Shown here piece after piece: positions 19,041 to 28,869 of a stretch of DNA of 64,000 nucleotides. Positions within the stretch are counted from its first letter, which is position 1. Each line of letters opens with the position of its first letter. The position numbers and the translations under genes were made by a program. The stretch is from an uncultured Pelagibacteraceae bacterium. GTDB lineage: Bacteria; Pseudomonadota; Alphaproteobacteria; Pelagibacterales; Pelagibacteraceae. The stretch spans positions 1-64,000 of the forward strand of contig CABXUA010000003.1 in NCBI GenBank assembly GCA_902515355.1. Reading direction: 5' to 3'. Below the pieces are notes generated by a model, which was given only the letters and a program-made list of their open reading frames with translations, did not search any database and was not told where the DNA came from.

Positions 19041-19802
19041 CTATAAGTAGGCATAATATAATAGAAATGCTCCAAGAAAAATTCTATAAATCACGAATAA
19101 TATTAAATTAAATCTTTTTAGAAATTTTAAAAAAAAGACAATTGTAAAATAAGAAAAAAAACCTGAAAAAATTATTGCTATAAAGTTTATTTGCTTAATA
19201 TCAATGCTTTCAGTTACATGTAAGCTATAAAGTCCATACAAACTCACCACAAGAAGCACTGGAATAGAAAGAAGAAAAGAGATTTTCGCAGCCTCTACTC
19301 TATTAAATCCTAAAAATCTACCTAAGGTTATAGCAATTCCAGATCTACTTACTCCTGGTATTAATGAGATGGCATGAAATAATCCAATTATAATTGAAGA
19401 TTTCAAATCAAGATTTTCTATTTTTTTTGTGTTTTTAAATTTATCACTAATATATAGTAAAATTCCAAAAATTATAGTTGTCCAACCAATTATTTTAATT
19501 CCTCTCAAATAGTTTATTATTTCTAATTTTACTAAAAAAAAACCTAAGCTTAAAATAGGTATAGATGAAATCAAAATTAAAAAAAAAATTCTTTTGTACT
19601 TTATAAAATTCTTTATTTCGTTTCTAAAAAAAACAATAACTGCTATAAATGAGCCAATATGCAAACTAATGTTAGTTAGAAGGTTTTCTTTAGTAAATTT
19701 TAGAAATTCAGATATTATAATTAAATGCGAAGATGAACTAACAGGTATAAATTCAGTGACACCCTGAATTAAGGATAGAACCAAAATTTCCAACATATCC
19801 AA
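19041..19802 (-). CDS. uppP: undecaprenyl-diphosphatase (BacA/UppP family)
   Basis: QGVTEFIPVSSSSHLII and HAISLIPGVSRSGIAITLGRFLG. Confidence 0.93.
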   Translation of the reverse strand: MDMLEILVLSLIQGVTEFIPVSSSSHLIIISEFLKFTKENLLTNISLHIGSFIAVIVFFRNEIKNFIKYKRIFFLILISSIPILSLGFFLVKLEIINYLRGIKIIGWTTIIFGILLYISDKFKNTKKIENLDLKSSIIIGLFHAISLIPGVSRSGIAITLGRFLGFNRVEAAKISFLLSIPVLLVVSLYGLYSLHVTESIDIKQINFIAIIFSGFFSYFTIVFFLKFLKRFNLILFVIYRIFLGAFLLYYAYL

Positions 19803-19966
19803 TTTTTATAAAACTTTTTGTTATTTTCCAAAGCTATAATGAAAACACATATCTGGTATGCAATTAAAAAAGGCAGAAATACTGCATTTTTATTAAATTA
19901 GGTAAGTATTATTTACTTAAATATTCTATTATATTTGATAAATTTAATCTAAAAACTTTAAAACGT

Positions 19967-21412
19967 ATGTCAAAAAAAATGCTTAGTTTTACAAAGATTA
20001 ACAAAGAAACTCCTTTGAAGAGAGACACTTCAGAGAGAAAAAAAGACTTTCATGAAATTTACAGCGAATACATTAATGAAAAAGCTAAAGAACAGTCAAG
20101 TAGGTGTTCGCAATGCGGAGTACCCTTTTGTCAGATACATTGTCCTCTTCACAACAATATTCCTGATTGGTTAAAGCTTACTGCAGAAGGCAGATTAAAA
20201 GAGGCATATGAACTTTCGCAAAGCACAAATAATATGCCCGAGGTGTGCGGTAGAATTTGTCCGCAAGATAGACTTTGTGAGGGAAATTGTGTAATCGAAC
20301 AATCTGGTCACGGTACTGTTACAATAGGTTCAGTAGAAAAATATATCACCGACACCGCTTGGGAAAAAGGCTGGATCAAACCTATCAAAGTTACTAGAGA
20401 ATTAAAAGAAAGTATAGGAATTATTGGAGCTGGTCCAGCAGGACTCGCTTGCGCAGAGGAAATGAGAAAATACGGTTATAAAGTTACTGTATATGATCGT
20501 TATGATAGATCCGGAGGTTTGTTAATTTATGGAATACCAAACTTTAAGTTAGAAAAATTTGTTGTTGAGAGGAGAACCAAGCTCTTAAAAGAGAGTGGTA
20601 TTAAATTTATTCAAAATTTTGAAGTTGGAAAAGATGAAACTTTAGATGAGATTAAATCTAAACATGACGCAGTTTTAATTGCAACTGGAGTATATAAAGC
20701 TAGAGAAATTGAAATTCCAGGCTCAAATTTAGAAAATATATTCCCTGCTATGGATTTTTTAACAGCATCTAATAGGAAAGGTTTAGGGGACAAAGTAAAA
20801 CTTTTTGACAATGGTATTTTAAATGCAGAAGGCAAAGATGTTGTTGTTATAGGAGGGGGAGATACTGCAATGGATTGTGTAAGAACTGCAGTAAGACAAA
20901 AAGCTAAATCAGTAAATTGTCTATATAGAAGAGATAGGGAAAACATGCCTGGCTCAGCTAGAGAGGTAGGAAATGCAGAAGAGGAAGGAGTCAATTTTAT
21001 TTGGTTAACAAACCCTAAATCTTTTTTGGGAGAGAGAAAAGTGAAAGAAGTAGTAGTCGGCAAAATGAAACTTGGAGAGCCAGATATTTCAGGTAGAAAA
21101 CGACCAGTTCCAATTAAAGATGGAGATTTTAATATAAAAGCTGACTTAGTAATAAAATCCCTTGGATTTGATCCAGAAAATATTCCTAAATTGTTTGACT
21201 GTGAAAATCTTTCTGTATCAAAATGGGGAACAATAAAAATTGATTTAAAAACTATGCAAACTAATATCAATGGAGTATTTGCAGCTGGAGATATTGTTAG
21301 AGGGGCATCGTTAGTTGTATGGGCTATAAGAGATGGAAGAGATGCCGCTATACAAATGGACAAATATATTTCCTCTAAAAGACTAAAAAATAAAAAAGAA
21401 TTTGCAGCTTAA
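19967..21412 (+). CDS. gltD: glutamate synthase small subunit
   Basis: 481 aa; CSQCGVPFCQIHCPLHNNIPDWL, dual Rossmann motifs (IIGAGPAGLACAEEM; VVIGGGDTAMDCVR). Confidence 0.93.
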   Translation: MSKKMLSFTKINKETPLKRDTSERKKDFHEIYSEYINEKAKEQSSRCSQCGVPFCQIHCPLHNNIPDWLKLTAEGRLKEAYELSQSTNNMPEVCGRICPQDRLCEGNCVIEQSGHGTVTIGSVEKYITDTAWEKGWIKPIKVTRELKESIGIIGAGPAGLACAEEMRKYGYKVTVYDRYDRSGGLLIYGIPNFKLEKFVVERRTKLLKESGIKFIQNFEVGKDETLDEIKSKHDAVLIATGVYKAREIEIPGSNLENIFPAMDFLTASNRKGLGDKVKLFDNGILNAEGKDVVVIGGGDTAMDCVRTAVRQKAKSVNCLYRRDRENMPGSAREVGNAEEEGVNFIWLTNPKSFLGERKVKEVVVGKMKLGEPDISGRKRPVPIKDGDFNIKADLVIKSLGFDPENIPKLFDCENLSVSKWGTIKIDLKTMQTNINGVFAAGDIVRGASLVVWAIRDGRDAAIQMDKYISSKRLKNKKEFAA

Positions 21413-24400
21413 TGAACAATTATCTCAAAAATAAAAAATATCTCTTACAAAACAATGCTTATGATCCATCTTTAGAACATGAAGCTTGCGGAGTAGGAAT
21501 GATAGCCACAACAGATGGCAAAAAAAGTCGTCAGGTTGTTGAGTATGGTATTGAGGCTTTAAAAGCTGTTTGGCACAGAGGTGCTGTAGACGCAGATGGA
21601 AAATCAGGAGATGGTGCAGGTATAAAATTAGAAATTTCACCTGAATTTTTTAATCAAAAAATTTTAGAAACTGGGCATAAACACGATGAAGATAAAAGAA
21701 TATGCGTAGGCATGGTATTTATGCCTAGAAATGATTACGCTGATCAAGAAAAATGCAGATCAATTATTGAGACGGTTTTATTAAGTAAAAATTATTACAT
21801 TTATGGCTGGAGACAAGTTCCAGTAAACCCAAAAGTGCTCGGGCCTACAGCTGAGTCCAATAGGCCCGAAATTGCTCAAGTTCTTTTTAGAAAAAATGAG
21901 ATTATAAAAACAAATAATTTGGAAAGAGATCTTTACGAAGCTAGAAAAAAAATTGAAAAACTGGCGAGAGAAAGCCAATTAAATAGTTTTTACATCTGTT
22001 CATTGAGCTCTAGGTCAATAGTTTACAAAGGAATGTTTTTAGCTGAAGCGCTTGCAGATTTTTATATTGATCTAAAAGATAAAAGTTTTAAATCAAGATT
22101 TGCAATATTTCATCAAAGATATTCCACTAATACTTTTCCAAGTTGGGATTTAGCTCAACCTTTTAGGACTTTAGCACATAACGGAGAAATAAATACGCTA
22201 AAGGGTAATGTTAATTGGATGAGAATTCATGAGCAAGATATGTCTAGCAAGATTTTTAAAAACATTGAGGATTTAAAACCTGTTATTATTCCTGGAAACT
22301 CAGACTCAGCATCATTGGATAATGTATTTGAATTATTAACTCACTCTGGAAAGCTTGCCCCTTTAATAAAACTAATGATGATCCCAGACGCTTGGTCAAA
22401 ACGAAGCAAAATTGTTCCAAAAAATCATCAACAATTATTTAATTTTTTAAATAGCACAATTGAGCCATGGGATGGGCCCGCCGCGATTTGCGCAACAGAT
22501 GCAAAATGGGTTTTAGCTTCCGTAGACAGGAATGGATTGAGACCCCTTAGATATACAATTACTTCTGATGGTTTGATATTTGCTGGTTCAGAAACAGGGA
22601 TGATAAAAATTCCAGAAGAGAATATAATTAAAAAAGGACGGCTAGGACCTGGAGAGTTAATAGCAGTAGACCTTAAAGAAGGTAAATTATATCAAGATAA
22701 AGAAATTAAAGATTACATTTCAAAAGAATACAAACAGTTTAATAACCAAATTGTTGACTTAGATAAAAAATTAAAAGTTAATAGTGAAGAAATAAAATAT
22801 TCAGGCAATAATCTTAGGAGAAGACAATATTTATCTGGTTACAGTATTGAAGATCTAGAGCTAATCCTTCATCCGATGGTCGAAGAAGGTAAAGAAGCCA
22901 CTGGATCGATGGGAGACGATACACCTGTCGCAGTTTTATCAAGCCATTTTAGACCCATTTCTCATTATTTTAGACAAAATTTTAGCCAAGTGACAAATCC
23001 ACCAATAGATTCTCTTAGAGAAAACAAGGTAATGAGCCTTAAAACCAGATTTGGGAATTTGGGTAACATTCTTGATTTTAACAATCTTACCCAAGAAGAT
23101 ATTTATGTATTGGATAGTCCGATACTCACTAATACACAGCTAAAAAAATTTAAAAAACTTTTTTCAAAAAAAATTAAAACAATAGATTGCACTTTTGACG
23201 TAGGAGAAAGCTTAAAAAACAATCTACAGATAATCAAAGAAAAATCAGAAATAGCAGTGAGAGAGGGAAGTACTACTTTAATATTGAGTGACAAAAATAT
23301 ATCTGAAAAAAGGGCAAGTATTCCAATGGCTCTAGCTGTTGGAGCAATAAATTCAAACTTGGTTAAATTAGGTTTAAGAGGATATTGTTCTTTAAACATA
23401 GAGACCTCAGAAACTTTAGACACTCATTCTTTTGCAGTATTAATTGGAGTTGGCGCTACCACAGTTAACCCGTACCTCGCCATAGATAGTATCCATCAAA
23501 GATTTGAGAAAAATTTATTCGGCAAATTAACATTCAGTGAAGCAGTAAACAGATTTAAAAAATCAATAGAAAATGGATTGTTAAAGATAATGTCAAAAAT
23601 GGGCATTTCAGTAATTAGCTCTTATAGAGGAGGGTGTAACTTTGAAACAGTTGGATTAAGCCGAGCATTGGTATCAGATTATTTTCCAGGAATGATCTCA
23701 AGAATTTCAGGAATTGGATTAATTGGAATTGAGAAAAAGATTAAAGAGTTGCATGAAAAAGCTTACAAAAAAGATGTTTTAATATTACCAATTGGAGGGA
23801 TTTATAAATATAGAAAAACAGGTGAAAATCATCAATTCCAAGGCAAATTAATACATACCTTGCAGCACTCAGTTACTACTGGCTCCTATAAAGTATTTAA
23901 AAAGTATACAGAGGGCATTAATAGTATGTCACCAATAAATCTAAGAGATCTATTAGATTTTAAAAAATTAAATAGTCCAATAGATAAAAGAGAGGTAGAA
24001 CCTATTGAGAATTTAACAAAAAGATTCGGAAGTGGAAGCATGTCACACGGAGCTTTATCTGCTGAAGCTCATGAAACTCTAGCTGTCGGCATGAATAGAG
24101 TAAAAGGAGCTTCATGCAGTGGAGAAGGCGGAGAGGATCAAGCAAGATTTAAAACACAAGCAAATGGAGATAGTGCAAATTCAAGAGTAAAGCAAGTTGC
24201 TTCAGCTAGATTTGGAGTTACAATTGATTACCTTAATAATTGCAATGAGATAGAAATAAAAATTGCTCAAGGCGCAAAGCCTGGAGAAGGGGGGCAATTA
24301 CCTGGCTTTAAGGTTACTAAAGAAATAGCTAGATTAAGACATTCAACGCCAGGAGTAACTTTAATTTCACCTCCTCCTCATCATGATATTTATTCTATAG

Positions 24401-25911
24401 AGGATTTAGCTCAATTAATTTATGATTTAAAACAAATAAATCCTAAAGCTAGAATAGGTGTCAAACTAGTTGCTTCTACAGGTATCGGAACAATCGCAGC
24501 TGGGGTAGCCAAAGCCAAAGCAGACGTAATTTTAATATCTGGACATTCTGGGGGAACAGGCGCAAGCCCACAAACTAGCGTTAAATACGCTGGCATACCT
24601 TGGGAGATGGGATTGACAGAAGCTAATCAAATTTTAACTCTCAACAACTTAAGACACAAGGTAACTCTTAGAACAGATGGAGGAATTAAAACTGGCAGAG
24701 ATGTAGTTATAGCGGCAATGATGGGAGCTGAAGAATTTGGCATGGGAACCTCATCTTTAATTGCTATGGGTTGTATAATGGTGAGGCAATGTCATTCGAA
24801 CACTTGCCCAGTAGGAGTATGTTCTCAAGATGAAGAATTAAGAAAAAAATTTACAGGAACTCCTGAAAAAGTTGTAAATTTTTTTAGATTCGTAGCTGAA
24901 GAAGTAAGAGAGATTTTAGCATCTTTAGGCTTTAAAAATTTGAATGAAATAATTGGAAGAACTGATTTACTAAAACAAATTAGCAGAGGTTCGCCAAATT
25001 TAGATGATTTAGACTTAAATCCTTTATTAGTAAGAACTGATCCAGGCGAAAACAAAAGATATTGTGAAAAAAAAAATATCAATCCGGTTCCCGATACTTT
25101 AGATGAAAAAATATGGTCAGACATAAAAAATGATATTAATAAAGATAAAGTAAAAGAGTGCGAGTATAATGTAGAAAATACACATAGAGCAGTAGGAACA
25201 AGATTATCACATTATGTTTATAATAAATTTGGCAACAATGCTCTAAAAGAGAATAATTTAATTATTAAACTTAAGGGGTCTGCTGGACAGTCTTTAGGAG
25301 CTTTTTTAGCCAAGGGAATAAAAATTATTATGAACGGAGACTCAAACGACTATGTAGGCAAAGGCCTTTCCGGCGGTACAATTGTTGTCAAACCAATGGA
25401 TAAAAGCAAGTTAATTTCAAATGAAAACACAATAATAGGAAACACTGTTTTATATGGGGCTACAAATGGAAAACTATTTGCTTCTGGAAAAGCTGGAGAA
25501 AGATTTGCAGTTAGAAATTCAGGAGCCTTAGCTGTGGTGGAGGGATGTGGATCAAATGGATGCGAATACATGACAGGAGGAACTGTTTGTGTTTTAGGAG
25601 GCGTAGGAGATAATTTCGCTGCAGGAATGACTGGAGGGATGGCTTTTATCTATGACGAAGATAATACTTTTGACAAATACGTAAATTCCACTTCAGTAAT
25701 CTGGCAAATACCACAAACAGATTATTGGATAAGTCATTTGGAAAAACTAATTAAAGATTATTTTTCGGAAACTAATTCTAATGTAGCAAAAAAAATATTA
25801 GGTAATTTCAAGAACGAAATTAAAAATTTTAAACAAGTTTGTCCGATTGAAATGTTAGATAAGTTAAAAAATCCAATATCAAAGAAACAATTGTCATCGA
25901 TTAGAGCTTAA
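21412..25911 (+). CDS. gltB: glutamate synthase large subunit
   Basis: 1499 aa; amidotransferase domain (HEACGVGMIA), FMN/Fe-S region (CHSNTCPVGVCSQDEELR), C-terminal GXGXG repeats. Confidence 0.95.
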   Translation: MNNYLKNKKYLLQNNAYDPSLEHEACGVGMIATTDGKKSRQVVEYGIEALKAVWHRGAVDADGKSGDGAGIKLEISPEFFNQKILETGHKHDEDKRICVGMVFMPRNDYADQEKCRSIIETVLLSKNYYIYGWRQVPVNPKVLGPTAESNRPEIAQVLFRKNEIIKTNNLERDLYEARKKIEKLARESQLNSFYICSLSSRSIVYKGMFLAEALADFYIDLKDKSFKSRFAIFHQRYSTNTFPSWDLAQPFRTLAHNGEINTLKGNVNWMRIHEQDMSSKIFKNIEDLKPVIIPGNSDSASLDNVFELLTHSGKLAPLIKLMMIPDAWSKRSKIVPKNHQQLFNFLNSTIEPWDGPAAICATDAKWVLASVDRNGLRPLRYTITSDGLIFAGSETGMIKIPEENIIKKGRLGPGELIAVDLKEGKLYQDKEIKDYISKEYKQFNNQIVDLDKKLKVNSEEIKYSGNNLRRRQYLSGYSIEDLELILHPMVEEGKEATGSMGDDTPVAVLSSHFRPISHYFRQNFSQVTNPPIDSLRENKVMSLKTRFGNLGNILDFNNLTQEDIYVLDSPILTNTQLKKFKKLFSKKIKTIDCTFDVGESLKNNLQIIKEKSEIAVREGSTTLILSDKNISEKRASIPMALAVGAINSNLVKLGLRGYCSLNIETSETLDTHSFAVLIGVGATTVNPYLAIDSIHQRFEKNLFGKLTFSEAVNRFKKSIENGLLKIMSKMGISVISSYRGGCNFETVGLSRALVSDYFPGMISRISGIGLIGIEKKIKELHEKAYKKDVLILPIGGIYKYRKTGENHQFQGKLIHTLQHSVTTGSYKVFKKYTEGINSMSPINLRDLLDFKKLNSPIDKREVEPIENLTKRFGSGSMSHGALSAEAHETLAVGMNRVKGASCSGEGGEDQARFKTQANGDSANSRVKQVASARFGVTIDYLNNCNEIEIKIAQGAKPGEGGQLPGFKVTKEIARLRHSTPGVTLISPPPHHDIYSIEDLAQLIYDLKQINPKARIGVKLVASTGIGTIAAGVAKAKADVILISGHSGGTGASPQTSVKYAGIPWEMGLTEANQILTLNNLRHKVTLRTDGGIKTGRDVVIAAMMGAEEFGMGTSSLIAMGCIMVRQCHSNTCPVGVCSQDEELRKKFTGTPEKVVNFFRFVAEEVREILASLGFKNLNEIIGRTDLLKQISRGSPNLDDLDLNPLLVRTDPGENKRYCEKKNINPVPDTLDEKIWSDIKNDINKDKVKECEYNVENTHRAVGTRLSHYVYNKFGNNALKENNLIIKLKGSAGQSLGAFLAKGIKIIMNGDSNDYVGKGLSGGTIVVKPMDKSKLISNENTIIGNTVLYGATNGKLFASGKAGERFAVRNSGALAVVEGCGSNGCEYMTGGTVCVLGGVGDNFAAGMTGGMAFIYDEDNTFDKYVNSTSVIWQIPQTDYWISHLEKLIKDYFSETNSNVAKKILGNFKNEIKNFKQVCPIEMLDKLKNPISKKQLSSIRA

Positions 25912-25916
25912 AAAAC

Positions 25917-26672
25917 CTATAAATTAAAAATTCTTAATCTATCTAGTTCTTTTAAAATTTTTTTTATATTTTTTTTAGAAGACAAACTATGGTTGCCATT
26001 TTTTACCACCACAATTTTCTTTTTTGCTTTTGGAAAAATTTTTAAAATTTTTCTTGAAAATGACACTGGAACCACTTCATCTTTACTTCCATGAAACAGC
26101 GTAACATTAATTTTCATATTAATTTTTTTATTCAAAACTTTATTTTTTTTTCCATCCTCTATAAGTTGTTTTGTAATTGGGTATGTATAACCTCCATGTT
26201 TAATCTCAGAAATTCCCTTTTTACTTATTTCATTTTTAATTTTTTTAGGAAATTTTTTCCACATTAATCTAGATAAAAATTCTGGTGCTGAACCAATACC
26301 AACAAATCCTTTTATTTGTTTTTTAAAATGTTTAAATTGAATTATTGATATCCAAGCTCCCATACTTGAACCGACTAAAATAAAATTATTTTTTTTTACT
26401 ATTTTTTTTATTGAAATCCTGATGTCCTTAGACCATCGACTAATATTTCCTTTAATAAATTTTCCCGAAGATTTTCCATGACCAAAATACTCTACCGCTA
26501 AAAAACCCAATTTATTTTTTTTTGCATATTTATAGAATGCTTTTGGTTTTTCACCAGTTATATCTGACTGAAAACCAGGTAAAAAAATAATATATATATT
26601 TTTTTTGTAATAATTGTCTAAATATCTAAGTTTTTCAGTTTTTGACATTTTCAGATATTTAAATTTTTTCAT
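25917..26672 (-). CDS. alpha/beta hydrolase
   Basis: LVGSSMGAWISI nucleophile elbow (GSSMG), LFHGSKDEVVP, GNHSLS. Confidence 0.78.
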   Translation of the reverse strand: MKKFKYLKMSKTEKLRYLDNYYKKNIYIIFLPGFQSDITGEKPKAFYKYAKKNKLGFLAVEYFGHGKSSGKFIKGNISRWSKDIRISIKKIVKKNNFILVGSSMGAWISIIQFKHFKKQIKGFVGIGSAPEFLSRLMWKKFPKKIKNEISKKGISEIKHGGYTYPITKQLIEDGKKNKVLNKKINMKINVTLFHGSKDEVVPVSFSRKILKIFPKAKKKIVVVKNGNHSLSSKKNIKKILKELDRLRIFNL

Positions 26673-26743
26673 ATAAATTTTGTTGAGTTTAATTGATAAT
26701 ATATAATCACAATTAAATAAAATATGAATAAAAAAAAAGATAA

Positions 26744-27721
26744 ATGAATATTTTGCTTACAGGAGGAGCTGGATATATTGGTAGTCAAACGACATTTGCA
26801 TTAATTGAAAAAGGTCACACAGTAACAGTAATAGATAATTTAATTACTGGAAATTTTAATCTGGTTCCAAAGAAGGTCAAATTTTTAGAAGCTGATATAT
26901 CAGACGAAACTAAAATCAAACCTTTATTACGAGAAGATAAATTTGATTTAGTAATGCATTTTGCAGGACTTGTAAGAGTAGAAGAGTCTTTAAAGAATCC
27001 AGAAAAATACTATCTTTACAATTTTGAAAAAGCAAAAAAATTTTTTGATATTTGTATCAACTCTGGTCTCAAGAAAATAATTTTTTCCTCAACTGCAGGA
27101 ATATACGGAGAAAATAAAAAAATGAAAAAAATTAATGAAGATGATAAGCTTCTTCCCTCCAATCCTTACGCAAAAAGTAAATATGAATTGGAAAAATATT
27201 TAACAAACATTACAAAAAAAAAAAATTTAAGCTGTGTAATTTTGAGATATTTTAATGTTGCTGGAGCGGATAAAAAAAATAGAACAGGACTGATTGCTCA
27301 AAATTCAAATAATCTGATAAAAGTAATATGCGAAGTGGCGGTAGAAAAAAGAGAAAAAATCACAATAAATGGAAATGATTACAATACGACAGATGGAACT
27401 CCAATAAGAGACTTCATCCATGTAGAAGATTTATCTGATATGCATTTAATTATAGCTGAAAACTTAAAGGATAATAATCAAACTTGTATATATAATTGTG
27501 GTTATGGTACTGGATATTCAGTAGGAGAAGTTATCAATGAAATGGAAAAAATTTTACAAAGAAATTTGAAAAAAGAATATGGACCTCGAAGAAAAGATGA
27601 TATCCCATATTCCGTTGCAGACAACAAAAAATTTCAAAAAAAATTCAATTGGATGCCTAAGTATAATGATTTAAGCTACATACTTAAATCTGCTTTAGAA
27701 TGGGAAAAAAAAATCAAATGA
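26744..27721 (+). CDS. galE: UDP-glucose 4-epimerase
   Basis: ILLTGGAGYIGSQT, HFAGLVRVEESLKNPEKYY, RYFNVAGAD, TPIRDFIHVEDL. Confidence 0.88.
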   Translation: MNILLTGGAGYIGSQTTFALIEKGHTVTVIDNLITGNFNLVPKKVKFLEADISDETKIKPLLREDKFDLVMHFAGLVRVEESLKNPEKYYLYNFEKAKKFFDICINSGLKKIIFSSTAGIYGENKKMKKINEDDKLLPSNPYAKSKYELEKYLTNITKKKNLSCVILRYFNVAGADKKNRTGLIAQNSNNLIKVICEVAVEKREKITINGNDYNTTDGTPIRDFIHVEDLSDMHLIIAENLKDNNQTCIYNCGYGTGYSVGEVINEMEKILQRNLKKEYGPRRKDDIPYSVADNKKFQKKFNWMPKYNDLSYILKSALEWEKKIK

Positions 27722-28869
27722 AAATTTTACAAGTTATACCTAAACTAGGCTATGGTGGTGCTGAAACTGGTTGTTACGATTTAGCTCACTACCTTTACGA
27801 AAAAGATTGTAAATCTTTCATAATTACTAGTGGAGGAGAATTAATTAAATACGTAAAAAAAGACAAAGTTAAAATATTTCGATTACCAGTGCATTCTAAA
27901 AATCCACTACTTATGATTTTAAATGTAGTATTAATTTCACTAATAATATTATTTTATAATATAGATATAGTTCATGCTAGAAGTAGAGCACCTGCTTGGT
28001 CTTGTTTGTATTCATGTATTATAACAAGAAGGATATTTGTGACAACTTTTCACGGAACTTACAGTTTTTCAAGCGAAATTAAAAAATTTTATAATAGTAT
28101 AATGTTAAGAGCTAAGCTGATTATTGCAGGTTCAAATTTTATTTTTCAACATATAAATGAAAACTATCAAAAATACTTAAAACCTAAAAATAAATTAATG
28201 GTTATCTTTAGAGGAATAAACTTAGAGTATTACAATAAAAAAAATATTTCTGAAATTAAAAAAAATAAATTAATTAAGGATTGGCAAATAGACCTTGAAA
28301 AAAAAACAATTTTACTACCTGGACGACTTACTCATTGGAAAGGTCAAAATATTTTTATCGAAGCAATCAACATTCTTTTAGAAGACTATAATAAGAGCAG
28401 TTTTCAAGCTATTATTCTAGGATCTGATCAAGGAAGAAAAGTTTATTCTAAAAAACTTCATAGTTTAGTAGAGAGATATCAATTAGGAAAAAAGATAAAA
28501 TTCGTTTCTTACTGTAAAGAAATGCCTATAGCTTACTCACTATCGGATATTATTGTTTCAAGTTCAATAAAACCAGAGGCATTTGGGAGAATAGCAGTTG
28601 AAGCCCAAGCAATGGAAAAACCGATAGTAGCTAGCGATATTGGAGGGTCAAAAGAAACAATAATTAACGGAAAATCAGGATATTTGTACAACTCGAGCGA
28701 TCCAAGAGAATTAGCAAAAACTTTGAACAACGTTATGGAATTAAATCAAGAAGCATTGTATTCAATTGGCAAGGAGGGTAGAAAAAACGTAAATAAGAAA
28801 TTTAATGTAGAACAAATGTGCCAAACCACTTTTACAGAGTATAAAAAAATTTTAAATTCTAATGCCTAA
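27718..28869 (+). CDS. family 4 glycosyltransferase
   Basis: MKILQVIPKLGYGGAETGCYDLAHYL start; C-terminal SSSIKPEAFGRIAVEAQAMEKPIVASDIGG. Track start is 27700; 27718 fits the family better. Confidence 0.85.
   Translation: MKILQVIPKLGYGGAETGCYDLAHYLYEKDCKSFIITSGGELIKYVKKDKVKIFRLPVHSKNPLLMILNVVLISLIILFYNIDIVHARSRAPAWSCLYSCIITRRIFVTTFHGTYSFSSEIKKFYNSIMLRAKLIIAGSNFIFQHINENYQKYLKPKNKLMVIFRGINLEYYNKKNISEIKKNKLIKDWQIDLEKKTILLPGRLTHWKGQNIFIEAINILLEDYNKSSFQAIILGSDQGRKVYSKKLHSLVERYQLGKKIKFVSYCKEMPIAYSLSDIIVSSSIKPEAFGRIAVEAQAMEKPIVASDIGGSKETIINGKSGYLYNSSDPRELAKTLNNVMELNQEALYSIGKEGRKNVNKKFNVEQMCQTTFTEYKKILNSNA

Noticed and set aside
20611-21363. 250-aa antisense ORF inside gltD
   Set aside because: Antisense shadow of a conserved gene; no family features or initiation signal.
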